Below, piece after piece: positions 1 through 8,800 of a stretch of DNA of 60,755 nucleotides. The stretch covers positions 1 to 60,755 of the forward strand of contig JAGNEZ010000038.1 of assembly GCA_018003015.1 (NCBI GenBank), written 5' to 3'. The translations under genes and the position numbers were made by a program. The first letter of the stretch is position 1; every line of letters begins with the position of its first letter. Below the pieces are notes generated by a model. That model searched no databases and was not told the origin of the DNA. It was given only the letters and a program-made list of their open reading frames with translations. This DNA comes from Phycisphaerae bacterium. GTDB taxonomy: Bacteria > Planctomycetota > Phycisphaerae > UBA1845 > PWPN01.

Positions 1-1
1 C

Positions 2-763
2 TTCCAGACCGCGCTGCGGATCGATCCTCTGCTCACCGGCTGGCCATCGGCGTCGAAGCGTCTGGCCGATTGGGGTTACCCGGTTCGCGGCGATTTGGGG
101 TCCGGCGACCTCGATGGCGTGCGGCGTTTTCTCGACGATTGGATCGCCCGGATGAAGCCACGGTACATGGCCGTCTCGCTCAGTCCGGCGTTTCGCTTCC
201 CGGAGGACGGTTCGTGCGGACGCCTGATCGAGGAGTGCATTCTGCCGGTTGCCCGGCAGGCGGGGATTCCGTTCGCCCTGATGATTGGCGTTCGCCGGCA
301 GGTGAACCCTGGTCTTCGGCTTGCCGGCGACGGAGTGGGTGCGGCCGACGTTCAGGCGGTCAGCGAGTTGTGCATGCGTCACCCCGACAACCGCTTCCTC
401 GTCACCATGCTCTCACGCCAAAACCAGCATGAACTCTGCGTGACGGCTCGAAAGCTGCCTAATCTCCACGTATTCGGTTGCTGGTGGTTCCTGAACAACC
501 CGAGCATGATCGAGGAGATGACTCGCCAGCGGTTCGAGCTCCTTGGACTCTCGCATACTCCACAGCACTCTGATGCCCGCGTGCTGGACCAGCTCATCTA
601 CAAGTGGTCGCACTCCCGCGCGGTCATCGCCGAGGTGCTGGCCGACAAGTACGTGGATCTCGCCCGCGCGGGCTGGCAGGTGACGGCGGCGGAAGTGCGG
701 CGCGACGTGGCTGGCCTGTTCGGAGGCACGTTCGAGCAGTTCTGTGCGACAGCCAAGTCGTAG
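2..763 (+). CDS. Glucuronate isomerase family protein (UxaC-like), 3' part
   Basis: The reading frame is open from the left edge, so the start lies outside the window; 253 residues are visible and the stop is TAG. The segment reading HPDNRFLVTMLSRQNQHE, then LHVFGCWWFLNNPSMIEEMT, then a late GLSHTPQHSDARVLDQLIYKW resembles the C-terminal half of uronate (glucuronate/galacturonate) isomerases, which are metal-dependent TIM barrels of the amidohydrolase superfamily. Those enzymes convert D-glucuronate to D-fructuronate in the cytoplasm. Full family members are about 450-470 residues, so roughly half is missing. Planctomycete members are often divergent and the exact substrate cannot be read here. 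The gene converges on the lutABC operon, with a short GC hairpin between them. Confidence 0.72.
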   Translation, partial: FQTALRIDPLLTGWPSASKRLADWGYPVRGDLGSGDLDGVRRFLDDWIARMKPRYMAVSLSPAFRFPEDGSCGRLIEECILPVARQAGIPFALMIGVRRQVNPGLRLAGDGVGAADVQAVSELCMRHPDNRFLVTMLSRQNQHELCVTARKLPNLHVFGCWWFLNNPSMIEEMTRQRFELLGLSHTPQHSDARVLDQLIYKWSHSRAVIAEVLADKYVDLARAGWQVTAAEVRRDVAGLFGGTFEQFCATAKS

Positions 764-832
764 CCTGCTTCAACCTATTGCGTGGGCGCTGTGTCGGGTG
801 GGTATTGTGGGCAGGCCTCCAGCTTGTCGTTT

Positions 833-851
833 GACCGGCAAGATGCCGGTC
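833..851. repeat. Short GC-rich hairpin between convergent genes
   Basis: A perfect 7-bp stem (GACCGGC/GCCGGTC) with a 5-nt loop lies between the uxaC-like gene and lutC, which converge. There is no clear T run, so it may be a weak bidirectional terminator or an interspersed palindromic repeat. Its core on the minus strand, CCGGCATCTTGCCGG, resembles the hairpin at 44564-44582. Confidence 0.45.
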
Positions 852-873
852 TCACGTCTGACGGGCTGCGCTT

Positions 874-1521
874 CTATCCCACGACGACGACGTATTCCAG
901 CTTGGGGCCGTGTACGCCCATGACCAGGGCGAGCTCGATATCGGCTGTTTTGCTGGGCGCCGAGACGAGCACCATGTTGGACGGGGCGTGGGCCGGCCAT
1001 CGGGCGGCGAAATCGAGCAGATCGGGCACGATCTGATCCACGCCGACGATGCCGATGTGGGTGGGCACCGCCAGGCTGGCGAGCCGTCGGTGCTGGCCGC
1101 CGCTCGGGAGGCAGATCGACGCGGTCTCGGCCACCGCCAGGGTCACGCCGGTGATGCCTGCGTCGGCTTCGAAGGCCGCATCCGGTTGGTCAGGATTCGC
1201 CAGGGCGATTCCCTTCTCCTGCAAGCGGGCGATGATGGCCTCGCGGCCGGGAGTGTCCTCGGCCGGGAGGAGGGCGCTCTTGGCCCCGGCTTCCGCCAGG
1301 ATCTCGACGATCTTGTCCGGAAGGGCGGTCTGGCTGGCCACGCGGTGGGCGTGGATCTTGGCCTCGTCCAGGCGCTTCATGAAGATGTCAATCACATCAT
1401 TGCCCGGCTTGATGACCCGGGTGGTCTCCGTGTCCGCAGGCAACTTGACCTGTTCGCCGTGGACGAAGGAGGCGGCCCTGCGGACTGTCGCCAGGAACGC
1501 TTCCTGTGTGCATTCGGACAT
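874..1521 (-). CDS. lutC: LutC: lactate utilization protein C (LUD domain)
   Basis: A 215-residue LUD-domain protein, the third subunit of the LutABC L-lactate oxidase system that converts L-lactate to pyruvate. Visible family features are an N-terminal helical region, then a Rossmann-like LUD core with AGITGVTLAVAETASICL and VPTHIGIVGVDQIVPDL, matching LutC/YkgG. The start ATG at 1521 was chosen because it shares one base with the lutB stop (TGATG), indicating translational coupling; longer in-frame extensions run inside lutB and are not credible. It is the last gene of the rhaI-lutABC operon. Confidence 0.9.
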   Translation of the reverse strand: MSECTQEAFLATVRRAASFVHGEQVKLPADTETTRVIKPGNDVIDIFMKRLDEAKIHAHRVASQTALPDKIVEILAEAGAKSALLPAEDTPGREAIIARLQEKGIALANPDQPDAAFEADAGITGVTLAVAETASICLPSGGQHRRLASLAVPTHIGIVGVDQIVPDLLDFAARWPAHAPSNMVLVSAPSKTADIELALVMGVHGPKLEYVVVVG

Positions 1522-2969
1522 CAGGGCTTGCCCTCCTCGTTGACGTTCTGCTGAATGGTCGCCCATCGCCTGTGAAATGGCTTGGCGGCCATCAGCGGGA
1601 AATCGCGGTGGTCGGTCCATCCCGCGCCGGGGCCGAATAGTCTTGAGACCCAGCCGTCCTTGGCGGTGACGCTCAGGAACAGCCGTCCGAACCAGGAGCC
1701 CCAGGAGTAGATGAACCGCGACTGCATGGCGATTCGCCAGCCTTTGAATCCCCACTTCCAGACGAAGGGCATGCGATTCCGCCGATTGATTAGGTCGCGG
1801 TGCTGCAGAAGCAGGGTCGGCAGGTCGATTCGCACCGGGCACGCTTCCAGGCACGCGCCGCACAGACTTGAGGCCAGCGGCAACTGCTCGTAGTCGATCA
1901 CGCCGTCGAGCAGGGGGGTGATCACCTTGCCGATGGGGCCCGGGTAGACGCTTTGGTAGGCGTGTCCGCCGAGCTTGCGATACACCGGGCACGCGTTGAG
2001 GCAGGCCCCGCAGCGGATGCACCGCAAGGCATCCCGGAACTCGCCGCCCAGGATTTCGGAGCGGCCGCGGTCCATGATGACCAGGTGATACTCCTCCGGG
2101 CCGTCGAAGTCGCCCGGCCGCCTGGGGCCGCTCATCAGGCTGGTGTAGCAGGTGATCCGCTGGCCGGTGGCGCTCTTGGCCAGTAGCTTGAGGAACACGG
2201 GGAGGTCTCTCATTCGCGGAATCACCTTCTCCATGCCCATGAGGGAGACGACGACCCGCGGGCGCGACGAGCAGAACCGCCCGTTGCCCTCGTTGGTCAC
2301 GATGCAGATGGTCCCTGTCTCCGCTACCCCGAAGTTCGCCCCGGTAATGCCCATGTCGGCGTTTCTGAACTTCTCGCGGAGGACCTTGCGCGCGGCGGCG
2401 GTCAGGGTGGGCGGGTCGCCGGTATACTCGATCCCGAGCTTCTCGTGGAACAGCTGGCCGATGTCCTCCCGGGTCTTGTGCAAGACCGGGGTCACGATGT
2501 GGGAAGGTTTCTCGGCGGCCAGCTGCAGGATGTACTCGCCCAGATCGGTTTCGGCGACGTCGAAGCCGGCCGCCTCGAGGGCGTCGTTGAGCTCGATCTC
2601 CTCGGAAGCCATGGATTTGGCCTTGACGATGGTCTTGATCCTGGCCTTGCGGGCGATGTCGCAGATGATCTCGCGGGCCTGTTCAGCGGTCTGCGCGAAG
2701 TGGACCACGCCCCCGTTCTTGCGGACGTTGTCGGCCAGCTGCGCAAGGTATTGGTCGAGGTTCTGCAGGGTGTGGTTTTTGATTGCCTTGGCGAGTTCGC
2801 GCACCGCCAGCGGATCACCCAGTTCGGGCATGATCGCCCGCCGCCCGGTGTCCTGCCGGAGGGTTGCGGCGTTCATGGCCGCGCCCAATCGCGCGTTGGC
2901 CAGGGCCAGCGCGGCGCTCTTCTTGAAATCGGTTCTCACCGCGTGCTTGGTCAGTTGAGGCTCGCCCAC
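1521..2969 (-). CDS. lutB: LutB: lactate utilization iron-sulfur protein
   Basis: A 482-residue cytoplasmic protein with an N-terminal LUD domain (motif MGITGANFGVAETGTICIV) followed by a ferredoxin-like region. Two clusters of the form CxxCxxCxxxCP, near residues 317 (CIRCGACLNACP) and 368 (CGACLEACP), would bind two [4Fe-4S] centres. Length and order match LutB/YkgF. It is the electron-transfer subunit for L-lactate oxidation. It begins 12 nt after lutA and overlaps lutC by one base. The C-terminal 60 residues are rich in Trp, Arg and Lys, as in other family members. Confidence 0.93.
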   Translation of the reverse strand: MGEPQLTKHAVRTDFKKSAALALANARLGAAMNAATLRQDTGRRAIMPELGDPLAVRELAKAIKNHTLQNLDQYLAQLADNVRKNGGVVHFAQTAEQAREIICDIARKARIKTIVKAKSMASEEIELNDALEAAGFDVAETDLGEYILQLAAEKPSHIVTPVLHKTREDIGQLFHEKLGIEYTGDPPTLTAAARKVLREKFRNADMGITGANFGVAETGTICIVTNEGNGRFCSSRPRVVVSLMGMEKVIPRMRDLPVFLKLLAKSATGQRITCYTSLMSGPRRPGDFDGPEEYHLVIMDRGRSEILGGEFRDALRCIRCGACLNACPVYRKLGGHAYQSVYPGPIGKVITPLLDGVIDYEQLPLASSLCGACLEACPVRIDLPTLLLQHRDLINRRNRMPFVWKWGFKGWRIAMQSRFIYSWGSWFGRLFLSVTAKDGWVSRLFGPGAGWTDHRDFPLMAAKPFHRRWATIQQNVNEEGKP

Positions 2970-2981
2970 CGGATGACCTCC

Positions 2982-3728
2982 CTAGCGGCTCTTGCCGTTC
3001 CTCATCGCCTCGTCCAGCATCTGGGCGATGTGCTTGGCTTCGATGTGAACACCCTCGCGGCGGCAGGCCCCGATGATGTTCATCGTGCAGCCGCCGTCGT
3101 TACATATGAGCAGGTCGGCTCCGGTGGCCTTGATGCAGGCGATCTTGTCGCGGACCATGGCCCCGGAGATATCGCCGAACTTGACAGAGAATGTCCCCCC
3201 AAAGCCGCAGCACTGCTCCATTTTCTCCAGCAGGCGGAAGTCCAGCCCGCGAAACTCCTTGATCAGGCCGATCACATCCTCCGGGGACATGTCGATGCCG
3301 CGATGGTGGCAACTGTAGTGATAGGTCGCCGAGCCGGAGTAGGACAGGTTCCACGGCTTCCAATCCACTTTCAGCTTCTTCTGCAGGAACTCGACCAGCT
3401 CAAAGGTCTTGCCGGCCATGGCGACCGCCTTGGCGTGCATGGTCGGATCGTCTCGGAATGCGTGCGGGTAGTACTCGCGGACGATCGAGCAGCAGGATCC
3501 CGATGGCGTCACGATCACTTGGGCGTTCTCGAAGATCCGGATCATCCGGGCCGCAACGGCCTTGAAGTCGTCCATGAAGCCGCTGTTCAGGGCTGGCTGG
3601 CCGCAGCAGGTCTGTTCTTCGGGGAAGTCGATCCGATGGCCGAGGCGGTTGAGAATGCGGACCACGCACTCGGGGATATCAGGGTAGAACAGATCGCCGA
3701 GACAGGTCGCAAAAAGAGACACGCGCAT
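2982..3728 (-). CDS. lutA: LutA: lactate utilization (Fe-S)-binding protein, CCG domains
   Basis: A 248-residue protein with two cysteine-rich CCG domains: CCGQPALNSG at residues 41-50 and CCGFGGTFSVKFGDISGAM near residue 172, plus HYSCHHRG before the second. This is the pattern of LutA/YkgE and of the C-terminal parts of glycolate oxidase GlcF and HdrB, where the cysteines hold an iron-sulfur cluster. It acts with LutB and LutC to oxidise L-lactate to pyruvate. It is the first of the three lut genes and follows the small membrane protein by 71 nt. Confidence 0.93.
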   Translation of the reverse strand: MRVSLFATCLGDLFYPDIPECVVRILNRLGHRIDFPEEQTCCGQPALNSGFMDDFKAVAARMIRIFENAQVIVTPSGSCCSIVREYYPHAFRDDPTMHAKAVAMAGKTFELVEFLQKKLKVDWKPWNLSYSGSATYHYSCHHRGIDMSPEDVIGLIKEFRGLDFRLLEKMEQCCGFGGTFSVKFGDISGAMVRDKIACIKATGADLLICNDGGCTMNIIGACRREGVHIEAKHIAQMLDEAMRNGKSR

Positions 3729-3799
3729 GGGTGGCTACCTTCCTTGCATGCGACAGACGCTCAGCCTGCCTTCAGGGCTGCGGCACGGAAGAGCAATGA

Positions 3800-4147
3800 T
3801 CATCCGACGACCTGGGCGCGGGACCAGAAGAACGCCAGCATGCTGATCGTCAGGCAGATGGTCAGTGCCGCGACGAAGAAGCCGATCGTCGAGTACCGCG
3901 GTTTCTCGTTCCGTGCCTCTCCCCAGCTGGTCAGGCCGAGCCAGAAACCGGCCCCGGCGAAAACCAGCGTCCCCATCCCGGCGAGATAGACCAGCGTGGG
4001 GTAGAGCTTGTTGCCGTAGACCACGTCAGGCCAAGTGAGGTTGCGGCCCAGCAGGATGATCAGGGCGAGCACGCCCAGCACCGAGATGATGGACAGGACC
4101 ATGCTGTACTTGGCTTGTCGAGTATAGTCTCTTGAGAACTTGGCCAC
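3800..4147 (-). CDS. Small three-helix membrane protein in the rhaI-lut operon
   Basis: I do not recognise this 115-residue protein. A short basic N-terminus is followed by three hydrophobic segments (YSMVLSIISVLGVLALIILL, YPTLVYLAGMGTLVFAGAGF and IGFFVAALTICLTISMLAFF). The start is taken as GTG at 4147 because GGGGAG lies about 9 nt upstream; a longer ATG start at 4300 would overlap rhaI and encode low-complexity Pro/Arg residues. It lies between the sugar isomerase and lutA, so it may be an accessory membrane factor for lactate or electron flow, or simply a bystander. No transporter signature is visible. Confidence 0.62.
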   Translation of the reverse strand: MAKFSRDYTRQAKYSMVLSIISVLGVLALIILLGRNLTWPDVVYGNKLYPTLVYLAGMGTLVFAGAGFWLGLTSWGEARNEKPRYSTIGFFVAALTICLTISMLAFFWSRAQVVG

Positions 4148-4178
4148 GGCTGCAATCTCCCCAGAAAGGCGCGACCGA

Positions 4179-5420
4179 TCAGGCGAAGCTGGCTTCGGTT
4201 GGGGCGCCGTATTTCTCCTTTCGTTCCTTGGCGACGCGGGCCTCGTAGCCGCTGGCCCGGTAGGCGGCCAGGGCGTCGGCTTCGATGCCCATCTGCTCAC
4301 GCACGTAGCCGATCAGCGGCCGCGTGTCGGTGAAGAAGCCCGCGCGGAGGGTCTCCTCCGCCAGGACCAGGTCGTCCTTGGCCTGGGCGTTGCGCAGCTT
4401 CTTACGGTCTACGAGGAGAGCCTTGGCAAACAACTCGTGCGCGGTTGTGACCGTCTGGATCATGGCCTCGATCTTCGGCTTGAGATTGTGCGACTGATCG
4501 ACCATGTAGGCAATCTTCAGTGTCTGGCCCCGCTCCTCCTCGGCGGCAATGATCTCATGGAAGATGCGAAAGACCTGGTAGGGGTCGATGCTGCCCATGG
4601 TCAGGTCGTCGTCAGCGTAGCGCCGGTCGTTGAAATGGAAGCCGCCGAGCATGTTCTCGTCGATCAGCCAGGCGACGATCTGCTCGATGTTCTGGGCGAG
4701 GTAATGATGTCCGGTGTCGACCAGGACCCGGGCCTGCGGACCAGCGGCTCTGGCCAGAAGGCAGGCCATGCCCCAGTCGGCGATATCGGTATGGTAGAAG
4801 GCTGGCTCGAATGGCTTGTACTCGACCAGCATGATCATGTTCGACGGCATGGCCTTGTGGACTTCCTTCAGGGCGTCCGTAAAGCGCTTCTTGCGAACCC
4901 GGATGTCGTCCTGGCCGGGGTAGTTGGTGCCATCGGCGAACCACAGCGAGAGGTACTCGCTGCCGAGGTCCTTGCCCAACTTGACCGAATCGAGGCAGTG
5001 CTTGACCGCCTTGCGGCGGACTTCCGGGTCTCGGTTGCCGAAGCTGCCGTACTTGTAGCACTGGGATTGGAACACGTTGGGGTTCATTGCCCCGATGCGA
5101 ACGCCGGCTTTCCTGGCGTGCTCGGTGACCTTGGCATCCGCCCCGTGGGGAAAATCCCAGAGGACGTGAACGGCCACGCTTGGGCAGATCCCGGTCAGCT
5201 TGTGGACCTGACCGGCGTCGTCGAGCTTCTCCTGGATGGACCGGGCGGCGGCCGCCTGGTGGAACTTCCCGAAGCGTGTGCCGGTATCGGCATAGCCCCA
5301 GGAAGGGGTCTCGATTTCGAGCGATTTGAGACGGCTCAGGATGGCCTTGGGGTCTCGACCGAACTGCTCGAGCCGGTCCAGCATTCGCTGGGCACATTCT
5401 GACACTTTCGATTCCGCCAT
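4179..5420 (-). CDS. rhaI: L-rhamnose isomerase, RhaI (Pseudomonas stutzeri-type)
   Basis: A 413-residue xylose-isomerase-like TIM barrel. Features seen are WFADGTNYPGQDDIRVRKKR, the metal-ligand Glu in VEYKPFEPAFYHTD, VDTGHHYLAQNIEQIVAWL, GGFHFNDRRYADDDLTMGS and a DQSHNLKPKIEAMIQTV segment. These match the RhaI subtype, which isomerises L-rhamnose to L-rhamnulose and is often promiscuous on L-lyxose, L-mannose and D-allose. GGAGCG about 9 nt upstream supports the ATG at 5420. It heads the operon with lutABC. Rhamnulose 1-phosphate aldolase yields lactaldehyde and then lactate, which Lut would oxidise; the kinase and aldolase genes are not in the window. Confidence 0.85.
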   Translation of the reverse strand: MAESKVSECAQRMLDRLEQFGRDPKAILSRLKSLEIETPSWGYADTGTRFGKFHQAAAARSIQEKLDDAGQVHKLTGICPSVAVHVLWDFPHGADAKVTEHARKAGVRIGAMNPNVFQSQCYKYGSFGNRDPEVRRKAVKHCLDSVKLGKDLGSEYLSLWFADGTNYPGQDDIRVRKKRFTDALKEVHKAMPSNMIMLVEYKPFEPAFYHTDIADWGMACLLARAAGPQARVLVDTGHHYLAQNIEQIVAWLIDENMLGGFHFNDRRYADDDLTMGSIDPYQVFRIFHEIIAAEEERGQTLKIAYMVDQSHNLKPKIEAMIQTVTTAHELFAKALLVDRKKLRNAQAKDDLVLAEETLRAGFFTDTRPLIGYVREQMGIEADALAAYRASGYEARVAKERKEKYGAPTEASFA

Positions 5421-5461
5421 CGTTTGCGCTCCAAGAGAGTGAAAGCCACTAATCGACCGCT

Positions 5462-5490
5462 ATCATTAGGCTTAGGAACTAGTCTGTCAA
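5462..5490 (-). promoter_or_regulatory. Putative promoter of the rhaI-lutABC operon
   Basis: On the minus strand a perfect -35 TTGACA (5485-5490) is followed after 17 nt by AATGAT (5462-5467, 4 of 6 consensus bases). The start codon is 42 nt downstream, giving a leader of about 35 nt. Confidence 0.5.
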
Positions 5491-5742
5491 GAAGAGACCA
5501 GGGCGGCTGAAGCCGGAGGGCTCGTGCGGAGGACATCAGCCGGGCATGGTCTCCTGGACTTGACGGAGTCGCCTGCGGAGGTCAGCCGGCAGTCGCTTGG
5601 CCGGGGTCTCGTCGATCAGGCCGTTGGCGATCAAGTCCTTGATGTGGACTTGTCCAAACGCATGCGGTGAACCTGACCGTCCGATACACGACGCGCGGCG
5701 GTGGAGCAACAGCACGTCGAACGGTGAGGGGCTTGGGCCACG

Positions 5743-5771
5743 TTGCGACGACCCCGATCGTACCCTACAAT
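5743..5771 (+). promoter_or_regulatory. Putative promoter of the MscS-family gene
   Basis: TTGCGA (5743-5748), a 17-nt spacer and TACAAT (5766-5771) fit a sigma70-type promoter. The expected start of transcription near 5778 argues that translation begins at or after about 5812 and not at the upstream TTG, which is the -35 box itself. Confidence 0.5.
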
Positions 5772-5826
5772 AACCGCTCCAAGCCGCACCGTAAGGGTCG
5801 AATTCGTGCAGATGAGATGGGGTAGG

Positions 5827-8800
5827 ATGGATGAGAGAATGAAGATCGGCCGGCTGCTCCTCGGGGCTGTTCTCGGCCTTGGTTGTCCGGGCGCGCTCTT
5901 GCGTGCCGAGGTGGGGTCTAGGGGGCAGACCGAGGGGGGGTTCCTGATTGCGGGCCAGTCGGTCGCATCACAGAGCGCATCCTCACCGGGAACTGGGTCC
6001 GCGTCCCAGCCCGCAGAAGCGGAATCCGATGAGTCGGGTTCCGGTTCCGCGGCTACAGCCCTGGCTCCCCGGATCCTCCCCGCGCCCGCAACCGACGCCG
6101 ACATCGTCAAACGCCTTCAGCTCGTGCAGGAGGAGATGGACCGCTTCAACATCGCCACCCAGCCGGCCAGCATGCCGGCATCCAGCCCGGCCGAAGAAGC
6201 CGCCCGGAAGGCCGATCCGAAATACGCTCTTGCCCAGGTCCTGCGGCAGTACTACACCGAACTGAAGGACTGGCAGAAGACCCGGGCTCGTATCGCCTGG
6301 CTGAAGGGTGCGGAGAATCTCGCCAAGCTCTCGGCGGATCTGGATCTGTGGGAGAAGCAGCGGCAGAACTATGTTGCGTTGAATGCCGGTGACATCGGCT
6401 ACGTCTGGGACTCGCGGGTGGGGGAGATCGAGAAGCGTTGCACCGAGGAAGCCGCCAAACTGCAGGATCTCACGGCTCTCCAGGCCTCGCGCGAACAGCA
6501 GTTGCTTTCGCTGGTCAAGCAGAGACCGGAGAACGAGAAAGCCATCAAGGAAACCCTGGATGCCCTGCGGCTGTTTACGGCCGACCTGCCCGCCCAGTTC
6601 ACCCAGCTCAAAACGGAATCCGAGCGTGAACCGCTGTTGATGCGGAAGCGGGCCCTGGAATGGGAGCACAATCTCCGGCTGTTGCGGGCCGTGGTATTCC
6701 CCGATCAGAGCACGGCCGCGGAAGTCGCTCGGCAGCAGGGCGGCGATCGCATCGCCGCCTTGACCAAGTACCTCAGCGCTCTTCGCCAGTACCAGACCCG
6801 GCTTTCCGATGTGCGCGCGAAATCGAATGTTGCCTTTGCCAGCGAGCAGTTGGCTCGCCCCGATCTTTCGCCTCACATGAAGATCAACTGGGGAGTCCGG
6901 CTCGCGATTGCCCAGACGGTGGCCGACTTCCAGAAGATCGAGGCGACGGTGCGCGAGTTGATCCCGATGGCCGAGATCGACCGCCTGGAACAGCGGATTC
7001 AGCGTGGCCAGGCCTATCTCAACCTGACCATGGAGTCGCTGGATCGGCGGAGCGGCGAGAGCATCCTGGATCTGTATCGGCGGGTCAACGTCTACCTGGT
7101 TCGGTTCCAGGACAGCTTGAAGAACATGCGGAGTGACCAGGACCGGCTCTATGATCAGATGCGGATGGCCCAGGATCGCCGCGATCAGCTGATGGAGCGG
7201 GTCCTGAAGGGGCGGGAAGCCCTGGAGGAGCGGGTCAAGTCACTGAAGCCCGAAGAGGTGGTCAGCGTACGTGAGGCCCAGGCCAATCTGACCGACGACC
7301 TGAACGCCGTGCTGAAGACCAAGATTGATCCCCTCATGGCCGAGATGGAGAACCATCGCGACCGTCTCAAGAAGGCCATTCCGATGCTCGACCAGTGTGT
7401 GACCCACATCCAGCGGGAGCGGGCGAAGATGTATCGCACCTATCTCCTGGCTCGAGGACGGAGCTTGCTCTGGCCGGATTCGGCGAAGTTGTCGGAGGAG
7501 TGGAGGTCGATCCTTAGCCGCGAGGGCAAAACCATCGAGGAGGCGGTGACCAAGCAGCGCGAACTGGTCAGAGAATGGCGCACGGTTACGCGGGCCGGCT
7601 GGTGCGGAGCCGCTGCGCTGCTGGTTTTGACCGGCTGCCTGGCGTGGCGTTCCCGCGGCCGCCTGCTCAACTGGTCCCAGCATAAGGAGGAGACGCTTCT
7701 GGCCCGCATGGCGGTCCCGGCATCCGAGGGCCATCCTCTCTCGGCGTCGTTTCTAGCCGTCAAGCGATTCGAGGTGCAGGCCGCTCGGGCCCTGGCTCGA
7801 ACGGCGGCAGCCTGGCCGTTGGCGATCCTGCTGCTGTTCCTGGCGGAAATCAACCTGGGGCGGAATGCGCTCCTGCCGGTTGCCTCCGTCCTGTCGACCG
7901 CCTTACTGGCGATCATCGCCTTCGCCACGGTTACCGCCCTGTTTGACGCTCACCGGCCCCAGACTCGGCTTGTTCAGTGCGACGACCGAGTGGCGGCCTA
8001 TCATCGCCGATGGCTGCGGGTCAGTCTGGTGACCGCCCTTGTGGTGCTGCCTGTTCCGATTCTGCTCCGGGTCTCATCGCTTTTCCCCTTGATCGCCAGC
8101 TTGTGGTGGGACGGGTCGGTGCTGTTACTCCTGACCATGCTGTTCATCTACCTCGTTCGCCGGGATTTCTTCTTTCCGCCGAGGACGGCCTCGCCCGATG
8201 CCTCCGTATCCTGGCTTCTGCCGCTATATCGTGGTTTATTTCCGCTGGCACCGGCCACGGTAGCCCTGGTGATTGCCGGAATGCTGGCCGGGTATGCCGC
8301 TTTCGTGGACTACGTTCTGCTCGGCCTGGGCTTGACGGCGCTGATCCTGCTGGCGACCAGGGTGATCCGTCGATTCCTGGCCGGCTGGTTGGCCGAGGTC
8401 GCGTCACCGGAGGCGGAGGGGGTGCGGGCCTCAGCCTGGCAGCGTGTTTGGACGATCCACCCGCTGCTACCGCCGATCATGCAGGTCATGCAACTGGGCG
8501 TCCTTCTGCTGGCTCTGGTGGCGGTGCTGGCCGTCTGGGGCATTACTCCTCTGGACGTCAATACGCTCCTGAACTACCCGCTCCTGCAGACCGCCAAGGG
8601 CACGATCACGCTGTGGCGGCTGGTGGCGGCGGTTTGCGTGGTGGTGGTGGGCTTGTTCATTTCAAGGACGGTTCGGGCCTTTCTGGAGAGAGAGGTTTTC
8701 CCTCAGACCCGGACCGTGGATCGCGGTACGCAGGCGGCCATCATGGCGCTCCTGCACTACTCGATCATTGCCCTTTCCTGCTACGTGGCCCTCAACGTGG

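Larger units (their letters stand above)
5421..5826. other. Intergenic region between rhaI and the MscS gene
   Basis: About 400 nt with divergent promoters at both ends. On the minus strand, 5535-5670 reads as an uninterrupted peptide ending ...HIKDLIANGLIDETP... then ...LRQVQETMPG and a stop. It looks like the 3' end of a lost gene, but no start with a ribosome-binding site is visible and I cannot name the family. Confidence 0.4.

Noticed and set aside
2445-3989. 514-codon plus-strand open frame
   Set aside because: Antisense to lutA and lutB, which are well supported.
5743-5826. Earlier TTG start for the MscS gene
   Set aside because: The TTG is the first part of a well-formed -35 box and would precede the transcription start.
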